A DNA stretch of 64,000 bases from Didemnitutus sp041906465. Lineage in GTDB: Bacteria; Verrucomicrobiota; Verrucomicrobiia; Opitutales; Opitutaceae. This document shows, piece by piece, positions 8,963-16,000 of the stretch (the first letter of the stretch is position 1; each line of letters begins with the position of its first letter). A program made the translations under genes and the position numbers. Location: assembly GCA_041906465.1 (NCBI GenBank), contig JAYRJE010000002.1, positions 463,748 through 527,747 on the forward strand. Direction: 5' to 3'. The notes under the pieces were generated by a model. It was not told the origin of the DNA. It ran no database searches and worked only from the letters and a program-made list of their open reading frames with translations.

Positions 8963-9901
8963 ATGTCGTCTGCGTCGCCTGCGCTCAGTTTCGTCATTCC
9001 GCTCTATTACAGCGCCGAGACGATTCGCCCGTTGGTGAAGGAAATTGAAGCGCTCGCCATCGACGGGGGGCTCGAGATCGTGCTGGTGAACGACGGCAGT
9101 CGCGATGCGACGGCGGTGGTATGCCGCGAACTCGTGCGCGAGGCGCGCGTGCCGATCACATTCGTGAATCACGCGCGGAATTTCGGCGAGCACAACGCCG
9201 TGCTCACCGGTTATCGTCACGCCCGGGGGGCGCACGTGGTGAACATTGATGACGACGGCCAGAATCCGCCGGCGGAGGCGGTGCGTTTGTGGCAACAGGC
9301 GCGCGCGGCAGGGCTGGATGTGGTTTACGGGCATTACGCGCAGAAGGAGCACTCGCCGTTTCGGAATTTCGGCAGCTGGTTCACGAATCGGCTGACCGAC
9401 TATGTGCTCGATAAGCCGAAGGGCTTTTATCTTTCGAGCTTCCGGTGCGTGAGCGCGTTCGTGGCGAAGGAAGTCGCGACTCACGACGGGCCGTTCCCCT
9501 ACATTGACGGGTTGCTGCTGCAGGTGACGCAAAGCATCGGCTCGGTCGAGGTGCGGCACCGGGCGCGACAGGTTGGCCAGAGCGGCTACACGCTGCGGCG
9601 CCTGCTGCGGCTGTGGGCGAGCACGTTCGTGAATTTCTCGGTCATGCCGTTGCGAATTGCCACGCTGCTCGGGCTGCTGATGGCCGCAGGGGGGCTGATC
9701 GGCTTGGCGGTGGTGTTCTACCTGCGCTTCATCAACCACGGTCCGGAATACGGTTGGGGCTCACTGATGGGCGCGTTGCTGGTGTTTTCCGGCACCCAGC
9801 TGGTGATGCTCGGTCTCATCGGCGAATACATCGGCCGCATGTTCCTCACCGTGAATCGGCGGCCGCAGTCGGTCGTGCGCTCGGTCGAGCGCGGCGGCTA
9901 G
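8963..9901 (+). CDS. GT2 polyprenyl-phosphate glycosyltransferase (GtrB/ArnC/DPM1-like) with C-terminal membrane anchor
   Basis: The protein has 312 residues; ATG 8963 gives the standard start MSSASPALSFVIPLYY. The nucleotide-binding motif is NDGS (43-46) and the metal site is DDDGQ (96-100). A long stretch with NFGSWFTNRLTDYVLD leads to two membrane helices near 230-255 and 265-290, ending in GLIGEYIGRMF. That is the architecture of enzymes that load a sugar on undecaprenyl phosphate at the inner face of the membrane. Its product would be the natural donor for the many GT-C proteins here. The stop overlaps the convergent GT2 gene by four bases. Confidence 0.9.
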   Translation: MSSASPALSFVIPLYYSAETIRPLVKEIEALAIDGGLEIVLVNDGSRDATAVVCRELVREARVPITFVNHARNFGEHNAVLTGYRHARGAHVVNIDDDGQNPPAEAVRLWQQARAAGLDVVYGHYAQKEHSPFRNFGSWFTNRLTDYVLDKPKGFYLSSFRCVSAFVAKEVATHDGPFPYIDGLLLQVTQSIGSVEVRHRARQVGQSGYTLRRLLRLWASTFVNFSVMPLRIATLLGLLMAAGGLIGLAVVFYLRFINHGPEYGWGSLMGALLVFSGTQLVMLGLIGEYIGRMFLTVNRRPQSVVRSVERGG

Positions 9902-10854
9902 AGCCGCGCGGGGTGAACGACCGTGGGCTCGGTCGTCGTCGCGGCGCCGTCGAGCAGGGTGTGCCAGCGGGCGAACTCGCGTTGAAAGGCGCGGTGCACG
10001 CCGGCGCAGACCGCCGGTGAAGGCTGACCGCCGAGGGCGGTCCAGAGAGCGGCGCGGGCCAGCGCATCATCGAACAGGCAGGAGCGCTCCCAGAGTGTCG
10101 TGATGTGAGCGCGGGACCAGGCGCGCGCGGCGAGCGGAACGATGGCATGGCGCCAGCGCACCGCGAGGCGGCGGGAATTGTGTTCGTCGCGCAGCTTGCG
10201 GCCGAGGGAGGCGCTCACGTGATGGCGCACGACGCTGCGGAGCGACACGACCGTGCGCAGGCCGGCCGCGCGGGCGCGGAGGGCGAGGTCGACGTCTTCG
10301 CCGCCGTTGCGGAATCCTTCGTCAAACGCGCCGAGTTTTTGCCAGGTGGCGCGACGGATGCCGAAGCACGCACCGGTCACGGCAGGCACTTCGCGCCAGC
10401 CCCGCAGGCGGGCGAGGAAGGGGCGCGCGTGATCGTGCTCGGGTTTGCCTTTCGCGTCGAAGCGCACGCCGGCGTGGTCGAGCGTGCTGGTGCGGGCGTT
10501 GAGCTGAACGTTGCCGACGAGGGCGACGTCGCGGCGGGCGAGCAAGGCGCGCATGGGCTCGAACCAGCCGGGCAGCAGCACGAGGTCGTTGTTCAGGAAG
10601 AAGAGGAATTCGCCGGAGGCCGCGGCGGCGGCGCGGTTGCAGGCGCCGGCGAAGCCGAGATTTTTTTCGTTGAGGAGGGCGCGGCACGGCACGCCCAGCG
10701 TCGCCAGCCACTCGCGCGTGCCGTCGGTGGAGCCGTCGTCGACGAAGATGATTTCGCAGGCGAGTCCGGCCGGCAACGTCGCCCGCAGCGTGCGCAGGCA
10801 TTCGCGCGTGTGCGCGAGGCAGTTGTAGAGGGGGATGAGGAACGAGACCTGCAC
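9898..10854 (-). CDS. GT2 glycosyltransferase, rhamnosyltransferase-like
   Basis: I chose GTG 10854 (318 residues), 13 bases after the preceding stop, because it starts directly at MQVSFLIPLYN. A TTG at 10890 would overlap the upstream gene. DDGS is at 39-42, NND at 88-90 in LNNDLVLLPGWF, and the acceptor-side GACFGIRR...GGEDVDLALR follows. This pattern is typical of cytoplasmic GT2 enzymes that add rhamnose or related sugars to growing O-chains. It is the last gene of the minus-strand run that contains rmlA and rmlB, which fits a dTDP-6-deoxysugar donor, but specificity is not proven. Confidence 0.88.
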   Translation of the reverse strand: MQVSFLIPLYNCLAHTRECLRTLRATLPAGLACEIIFVDDGSTDGTREWLATLGVPCRALLNEKNLGFAGACNRAAAAASGEFLFFLNNDLVLLPGWFEPMRALLARRDVALVGNVQLNARTSTLDHAGVRFDAKGKPEHDHARPFLARLRGWREVPAVTGACFGIRRATWQKLGAFDEGFRNGGEDVDLALRARAAGLRTVVSLRSVVRHHVSASLGRKLRDEHNSRRLAVRWRHAIVPLAARAWSRAHITTLWERSCLFDDALARAALWTALGGQPSPAVCAGVHRAFQREFARWHTLLDGAATTTEPTVVHPARL

Positions 10855-10867
10855 GGCGGAGCGCAGC

Positions 10868-12238
10868 TCAGGCGGAGCGCACCGGGGCAATGTGCAGCGA
10901 AAGGAAAATCACGGCAAGCGCGCGCGGGTCGCGCGGGGTGGTGGGCAGGTGCGCGGCGTAACGCAGCGTGAGGGCATCGTCGGCGGGGCGTGGCAGCGTG
11001 AAGCGCAACATTTCCTTTTGGTGGACGCGCGCGAACGTGTGGCGGAAAACCACGGCGCCGTCGACCACGGCTTCGATGGCCTGGTTTTCGGAGTAGGTGA
11101 GCGCCTCGGCCTCAAACAGCAGTGAAGCAGTCGAGCCGGCGTCGATCCGGAGGACGGTCTCGGGGGCCAGGCCCCAGTGGAACGGAGGCAGGAACGCGGC
11201 GGCGATCGGGCCTTCGCGGGCGGCCCAACCGCTCGCCGCAGAGAAACCCGCGAACGCTTGGTCGGTGCCGGCGCGGGACAACACTGCCGCAGTGGGAGCG
11301 AGCGTGCGGATGGGCGGCTGGTCGCCGATGTCGGATGCGGCGGCCGCACCGTCGATGAGCCGGCCATGACTCAGGGCGAGCGATTCGAGAAAGGGCAGAA
11401 GGGCGCGGGCCAGGCGTGATTCCTCGTTCGGGGCGGCGTAACGGAGAGGTCCGCCGCGATAGTGGATCGGACGGTGTGTGAGCGCGGCGGCCGGGCGGCG
11501 CGTGATGTTCGCGAACAGGGCCGGGTTTTCCTTCAGCAGCTGAAAGCCGAGGCGGTAGTGGACGTCGATGCCGGCATGGCGTTGGCCGCGGCTGACCTTT
11601 TGCAACTCGGCCGTGATGAGGCGCGCGGCGAGTTGGGCGGGCGAGCGCTGGCTGAGGTGGGCGAGGAAAAATTCGGCTGGCAGCGCGGTCGTGGCGAGTT
11701 CGCCGGCAGGACCGGTGACGGCGTGGCTGCCTTTGCTGATCGTGAGAGACGAATCGAGCACGAGCGCGCGGGGAAGGAGGAGTTTGCGCGTGGATGAAAA
11801 GGAACGAGCCGTGTGTTGCTGGCGGCGGGCGGGGTTTGCTTCGGTCGGGTCGTCGGCGTCGGAAAGGCAATAATCGAGCAGGGGCAGGGCGCGCGGCGCG
11901 GGGGAGTGCCGGGCGAGGGCGGTTTCGAGGGCGGCGCGGTCAGGCGCTTCCAGGAATTCGTCGGCGTCGAGCGGCACGATCCAGTCGGCGGCCTGCTCGA
12001 GGGCGGCGCGCCGGGCGAGGTGATTGCTGCGGTGCTGCTGAAGATTGAGCAGCGCGTCGTCGGTGAAGAGCGACAGAGCGAGGCCTTCCTGTTGCAGAGC
12101 GAAGAGGATCTCGCGGGTGCCGTCGGTGCTCGCGTGATCGAAAATCAGGTGGTGATCGACCAGCGCGGCGGTGTGACGGACGAACGCCTCGATGACGTCG
12201 GCCTCGTTCTTGACGACAGAGACGGCGACGAGGCGCAT
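10868..12238 (-). CDS. GT2-type glycosyltransferase (Glyco_tranf_2_4) fused to C-terminal beta domain
   Basis: The protein has 456 residues. Residues 1 to about 115 form the Glyco_tranf_2_4 core: SVVKNEADVIEAFVRH near the N-terminus, DHASTDGTREIL, then the metal-binding DADEF (91-95). Residues about 331-456 are a separate beta-rich domain with WGLAPE, an LFEAEALTYSENQ stretch, and DPRALAVIFLSLHI at the end. That ending matches the tails of two membrane proteins (1877-3511 and 5904-8054). A cytoplasmic GT2 sharing an accessory domain with membrane proteins is unusual. It lies 16 bases after rmlA. Confidence 0.83.
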   Translation of the reverse strand: MRLVAVSVVKNEADVIEAFVRHTAALVDHHLIFDHASTDGTREILFALQQEGLALSLFTDDALLNLQQHRSNHLARRAALEQAADWIVPLDADEFLEAPDRAALETALARHSPAPRALPLLDYCLSDADDPTEANPARRQQHTARSFSSTRKLLLPRALVLDSSLTISKGSHAVTGPAGELATTALPAEFFLAHLSQRSPAQLAARLITAELQKVSRGQRHAGIDVHYRLGFQLLKENPALFANITRRPAAALTHRPIHYRGGPLRYAAPNEESRLARALLPFLESLALSHGRLIDGAAAASDIGDQPPIRTLAPTAAVLSRAGTDQAFAGFSAASGWAAREGPIAAAFLPPFHWGLAPETVLRIDAGSTASLLFEAEALTYSENQAIEAVVDGAVVFRHTFARVHQKEMLRFTLPRPADDALTLRYAAHLPTTPRDPRALAVIFLSLHIAPVRSA

Positions 12239-12254
12239 GGCGGGCGGGCTCAGC

Positions 12255-13127
12255 TCAGAGGCGGCGGAGGTATTCGCCGTAGGAGGATTTGCCGAGCTTC
12301 TGGATGTTGGCTGCGAGGCCGGCGCGGTCGATCCAGCCTTGCTTGAAGGCGATCTCCTCGAGGCAGGCGATCTTCAGCCCGGTGCGGTTCTCGAGGACGT
12401 TGACGAAGGTCGCGGCTTCGAGGAGCGAGTCGTGCGTGCCGGTGTCGAGCCAAGCCGTGCCGCGGCCGAAGAGTTCGACGTGGAGCTGGCCTTTCTCGAG
12501 GTAGAGACGGTTGAGATCCGTGATCTCGAGCTCGCCGCGCGCGGAGGGTTTCAGACTGCGGGCGAGGGCGACGACTTGTTCGTCGTAGAAATACAGGCCG
12601 GGAACGGCGTAGTTGGATTTCGGCTGCTTGGGCTTTTCCTCGAGCGAGACGACGCGCCCGTCCGGGGCGAACTCGACGACGCCGTAAGCGGTGGGATTGG
12701 CGACGTGGTAGCCGAAAATCGTGGAGCCGGCAGTGCGGGCGGAGGCGGCGGTGACGCTGGAGACGAACTCGGCGCCGTAGAAAAGGTTGTCGCCGAGAAC
12801 GAGCGCGGAGGGTTCGGTGCCCGTGAGAAAACCGACGTCGGCGGCGATGGTGAAGGCTTGGGCGAGGCCGTCGGGGCTCGGTTGTTCGGCGTAGCTGAAT
12901 TTCACGCCGAGATTCGCGCCATCGCCGAGGAGTTTCTTGAAGAGCGGCAGGTCGGTGGGGGTGGAGATGATCAGGATCTCGCGGATGCCGGCGAGCATGA
13001 GCACCGACAGCGGATAATAGATCATCGGCTTGTCGTAGACCGGCATGAGCTGCTTCGAGACCGCGATGGTGAGCGGGTAGAGGCGGGTGCCGGAGCCGCC
13101 GGCGAGGACGATGCCTTTGCGATTCAT
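12255..13127 (-). CDS. rfbA: Glucose-1-phosphate thymidylyltransferase
   Basis: The protein has 290 residues, the normal length for RmlA. The nucleotidyltransferase signature LAGGSGTRLYPLT (8-20), the catalytic lysine region SKQLMPVYDKPMI (24-36), AEQPSPDGLAQAF and LVLGDNLFYG are all present. It converts dTTP and glucose-1-phosphate to dTDP-glucose, the first step to dTDP-6-deoxysugars. It sits 10 bases after rfbB in the same direction. No RmlC is present in the window. Confidence 0.97.
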   Translation of the reverse strand: MNRKGIVLAGGSGTRLYPLTIAVSKQLMPVYDKPMIYYPLSVLMLAGIREILIISTPTDLPLFKKLLGDGANLGVKFSYAEQPSPDGLAQAFTIAADVGFLTGTEPSALVLGDNLFYGAEFVSSVTAASARTAGSTIFGYHVANPTAYGVVEFAPDGRVVSLEEKPKQPKSNYAVPGLYFYDEQVVALARSLKPSARGELEITDLNRLYLEKGQLHVELFGRGTAWLDTGTHDSLLEAATFVNVLENRTGLKIACLEEIAFKQGWIDRAGLAANIQKLGKSSYGEYLRRL

Positions 13128-13137
13128 GGGGTGAGAA

Positions 13138-14205
13138 TCAGACTTTGGTGCCGAGCCGCTCGCGCGAGTATTTCTTCGCGGTGATGTCGGCGGCCCAGCT
13201 GCGGTGGGTGAGATACCAGTCGACGGTCTTCTCGATGCCGCTCGCGAAGGTTTCGGCGGGTTTCCAGCCGAGCTCGCGGTGGATTTTCGTGGCGTCGATC
13301 GCGTAGCGGCGGTCGTGGCCGGGGCGGTCGGTGACGTAGGTGATTTGTTTCGTGTAACTCTGGCCGTCGGCGCGCGGGGACTTCTTATCCAGCAGCGCGC
13401 AGATGGTGTTCACGATTTCGAGGTTCGGTTTTTCGTTCCAGCCGCCGATGTTGTAGGTCTCGCCGACGCGGCCGCCGCGAAGGACGGTCCAGATCGCGGC
13501 GGCGTGGTCCTCGACGTAGAGCCAGTCGCGGATCTGCATGCCGTCGCCGTAGACGGGCAGATTTTTTCCTTCGAGGGCGTTGAGAATCATCAGCGGGATG
13601 AGCTTCTCGGGGAAGTGGAACGGGCCGTAGTTGTTCGAGCAGTTCGTCGTGAGCGTGGGCAGGCCGTAGGTGTGCTGGTAGGCGCGGACGAGGTGATCGC
13701 TGGCGGCTTTGGAGGCGGCGTAGGGGGAGTTGGGCTCGAAGTTGTGCTCCTCGGTGAACGCGGGCGCGCCGGGCTGGAGCGAGCCATAGACCTCGTCGGT
13801 GGAGACGTGGAGGAAACGGAACGCGCTCTTTTTCGGCTCGGGCAGCTTGGCCCAGTATTGCTTGGCGCAGTTGAGGAGGCGGAGCGTGCCGACGACGTTG
13901 GTCTGAATGAACGGCTCGGGCGAATCGATCGAGCGGTCGACGTGCGACTCGGCGGCGAAGTTCACCACGGCGTCGATCTCGTGCTCGGCGAGGAGCTTCG
14001 CGACGAGCGTGGCGTCGCCGATGTCGCCGTGGGCAAAAACGTAGCGCGGATCGTGCGCGAGGTCGGCGAGGTTGGCGGGGTTGCCGGCGTAGGTGAGGGC
14101 GTCGAGGTTGACGAGCTTGGTGAGCGGCGAGCCCTTTTCGAGCAGGCGTTGACGGATGAAGTTGGAGCCGATGAAGCCGGCGCCGCCGGTGACGAGGATT
14201 TTCAA
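13138..14205 (-). CDS. rfbB: dTDP-glucose 4,6-dehydratase
   Basis: The protein has 355 residues, as expected for RmlB. The Rossmann glycine motif G7-G10-G13 lies in VTGGAGFIGSNF, the active-site TDE triad is at 136-138 (HVSTDEVYG), and the YxxxK pair is Y162/K166 in PYAASK. It makes dTDP-4-keto-6-deoxyglucose from the RmlA product. It is between rfbA and the RmlD-like reductase in one minus-strand run. A short direct repeat lies in the 39-base spacer upstream. Confidence 0.97.
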   Translation of the reverse strand: MKILVTGGAGFIGSNFIRQRLLEKGSPLTKLVNLDALTYAGNPANLADLAHDPRYVFAHGDIGDATLVAKLLAEHEIDAVVNFAAESHVDRSIDSPEPFIQTNVVGTLRLLNCAKQYWAKLPEPKKSAFRFLHVSTDEVYGSLQPGAPAFTEEHNFEPNSPYAASKAASDHLVRAYQHTYGLPTLTTNCSNNYGPFHFPEKLIPLMILNALEGKNLPVYGDGMQIRDWLYVEDHAAAIWTVLRGGRVGETYNIGGWNEKPNLEIVNTICALLDKKSPRADGQSYTKQITYVTDRPGHDRRYAIDATKIHRELGWKPAETFASGIEKTVDWYLTHRSWAADITAKKYSRERLGTKV

Positions 14206-14209
14206 GCGA

Positions 14210-14236
14210 GCTGAGAGTTGAGGGCTGAGAGTTGAG
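14210..14236. repeat. 13-bp tandem direct repeat in spacer
   Basis: GCTGAGAGTTGAG occurs at 14210-14222 and again at 14224-14236, separated by one G. It lies between rfbB and the RmlD-like gene. It looks like a short spacer repeat and I see no coding role. Confidence 0.7.
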
Positions 14237-14244
14237 AGCAGACG

Positions 14245-15114
14245 TCAGGCGCGGACCCAGCGGCGCAGGTCGCGTTCGACGGCTTCGTGGACTTCGGTCA
14301 TGCGGATGCCGGTGGAGGCGAGCTTGGAGGAATCCATCACGCAGTTGGAGCGCGGGGTCTTGGCGGCCTTCGACATGAAATCGGCTTCGTCTTTGAAAAA
14401 CTGGAAGTTCTTGTTCGAGACGCCGGTCTTCTGGATCAGTTCGACGACCTCGTGCGTGGTGATCCGGCCGGGATTGGTGACGTTGTAGGTGCCGAACGGG
14501 ACGCGTTTTTCCCAGCAGGCGAAGGTGGCGGCGACGAACTCCTCGAGCTGCGAGATGGAGTTGGTGGCTTCGAGCAGCGTGGCGTAGCGCTGGAGCTTGG
14601 TGAGGTAGTTGCGGGGGTTGTCGACCTCGTTGAACGGGATGCGCAGGCGCCAGACGTAGACGTTCGGCTTGTCGGCGAGGACTTCTTCGCCGAGCGCTTT
14701 CGTGCCGGAGTAGAACGAACAGTTGTTGGTGCGGAAGGAAAAGTTGGGGGTGTCGGTCTCGGTGAACCCGGCGCCGTCGGGGCGTGCGCCGGTGTAGATG
14801 CACCCGGACGATACGTGGCCCCACGGCACGCCGGCGTCGGCGCAGGCGAGGGCGATGGTGCCGGGGAGGACGGCGTTGCCCTCGAGGCACTCGGACTTGT
14901 GGAGTTCGCAGGCGTCGACGTTGGGTTTGCCGGTGTAGCCGGCGGCGTTGATCAGGAATTCCGGTTTCGCGTGGCGCAGCAGGTCGGTGAGCGTCGCGCG
15001 ATCGGCGTAGTTGACGTCCGCGCGCCGCAGATTGCGGAACGGGATGCCCTTGCGCGTGAGCAAGGCCTGATAAGCATGGCCGACGTAGCCGGAACCTCCG
15101 AGCAGGTAAATCAT
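14245..15114 (-). CDS. SDR-family sugar-nucleotide reductase, RmlD-like
   Basis: The protein has 289 residues. The dinucleotide-binding motif GGSGYVG (6-12) starts the chain, followed by INAAGYTGKPNVDACE, SSG (102-104) and the catalytic pair Y135/K139 in FYSGTK. Length and layout match extended SDRs of the dTDP-4-dehydrorhamnose reductase (RmlD) superfamily, and it stands where rfbD would be, upstream of rfbB-rfbA. The sequence is not a canonical RmlD, and the RmlC epimerase needed for L-rhamnose is absent here, so the final sugar is open. Candidates are another dTDP-deoxyhexose or an unrelated nucleotide sugar. Confidence 0.85.
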   Translation of the reverse strand: MIYLLGGSGYVGHAYQALLTRKGIPFRNLRRADVNYADRATLTDLLRHAKPEFLINAAGYTGKPNVDACELHKSECLEGNAVLPGTIALACADAGVPWGHVSSGCIYTGARPDGAGFTETDTPNFSFRTNNCSFYSGTKALGEEVLADKPNVYVWRLRIPFNEVDNPRNYLTKLQRYATLLEATNSISQLEEFVAATFACWEKRVPFGTYNVTNPGRITTHEVVELIQKTGVSNKNFQFFKDEADFMSKAAKTPRSNCVMDSSKLASTGIRMTEVHEAVERDLRRWVRA

Positions 15115-15146
15115 GGAGCGGCTACGAGACAGAGCGGCGTGGCGGG

Positions 15147-15152
15147 CGTCAA
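15147..15152 (-). promoter_or_regulatory. Candidate -35 box upstream of RmlD-like gene
   Basis: TTGACG on the minus strand lies 32 bases before ATG 15114 in the 63-base gap between the DPM1-like gene and the RmlD-like gene. No good -10 is visible. It may give the rml genes their own promoter. Confidence 0.2.
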
Positions 15153-15177
15153 CACGCGGTTTGGCGACCGAAAACGC

Positions 15178-15930
15178 TCACTTTCGGCGGTAGTCGCCGC
15201 GGCTGAAATACTTCTCGAGCCACACGTAAGCGCAGATGAAGAAATAGCGGCTGCCCATCTCCTTGATCTTGAGCTTGGCCTCGCCGTATTTGCGGTTGCG
15301 CCAGGAGATGGGCATCACGGTCCACCGGTAGCCGCGAACGATCGCTTTGAGCGGAATCTCGACGGTGAGGTTGAAGTGAGGCGCCAGGAACGGCCGGCAG
15401 CCTTCGATGACGTGGCGGCGGTAGGCTTTGAAGGCGTTGGTCGTGTCGTTGAGCGGGATGTTGAAGCCGATGCGAACGAAGAAATTGGCGAGACGGTTCA
15501 CGAAGAGCTTCACGCGGGGGTAGTCGATGACTTCGCCGCCCTTGACGAAGCGGGAGCCGAAGACGCATTCCCAACCGTCATTGAGCAGACGCCAGTATTT
15601 CACGGCATCTTCGGGCGAGTCGGAGGCGTCGGCCATCATGATCGCGCACGCGTCGCCTTTCATGTGATTGAGGCCATAGACGACGGCACGGCCAAAGCCG
15701 TGCGGGCCGGGATTCTGCACCGGCGCGAGCGTCGGGATTTTCTGTTTCAGCTCCTGGAGCACGGCCCACGTGCGGTCGCGGCTGCCGTCATCGACGACGA
15801 CGATCTCGTGTGGCACGCCTTCGCGGGTGAAGGTCTCGTAGATGTCCGTGAGCGTGGGCGGCAGCGAGTCCTGCTCGTCGCGGGCGGGAATGATGATCGA
15901 ATACAGTTGGAGCGGAGCGGTGGCGGGCAT
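15178..15930 (-). CDS. GT2 glycosyltransferase, DPM1-like (polyprenyl-phosphate sugar synthase)
   Basis: The protein has 250 residues without membrane helices. LYSIIIPARDEQDSL opens the GT-A fold, with DDGS at 47-50 and the metal site MMADASD (98-104). FGSRFVKGG and, near the C-terminus, WRNRKYGEAKLKIKEMG are characteristic of dolichol-phosphate-mannose-synthase-like bacterial enzymes. It probably transfers a hexose to polyprenyl phosphate at the cytoplasmic face. It is the first gene of the group running to rfbA and lies 70 bases after the GT-C gene at 16001-18553, a likely user of its product. Confidence 0.9.
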   Translation of the reverse strand: MPATAPLQLYSIIIPARDEQDSLPPTLTDIYETFTREGVPHEIVVVDDGSRDRTWAVLQELKQKIPTLAPVQNPGPHGFGRAVVYGLNHMKGDACAIMMADASDSPEDAVKYWRLLNDGWECVFGSRFVKGGEVIDYPRVKLFVNRLANFFVRIGFNIPLNDTTNAFKAYRRHVIEGCRPFLAPHFNLTVEIPLKAIVRGYRWTVMPISWRNRKYGEAKLKIKEMGSRYFFICAYVWLEKYFSRGDYRRK

Positions 15931-16000
15931 GCGGGCGGGCGCAACTCACCTGAAATCGCGGAGAGGGCGCAAGTTCGCTTTTTGCCGGCCGCGTGCTCGT

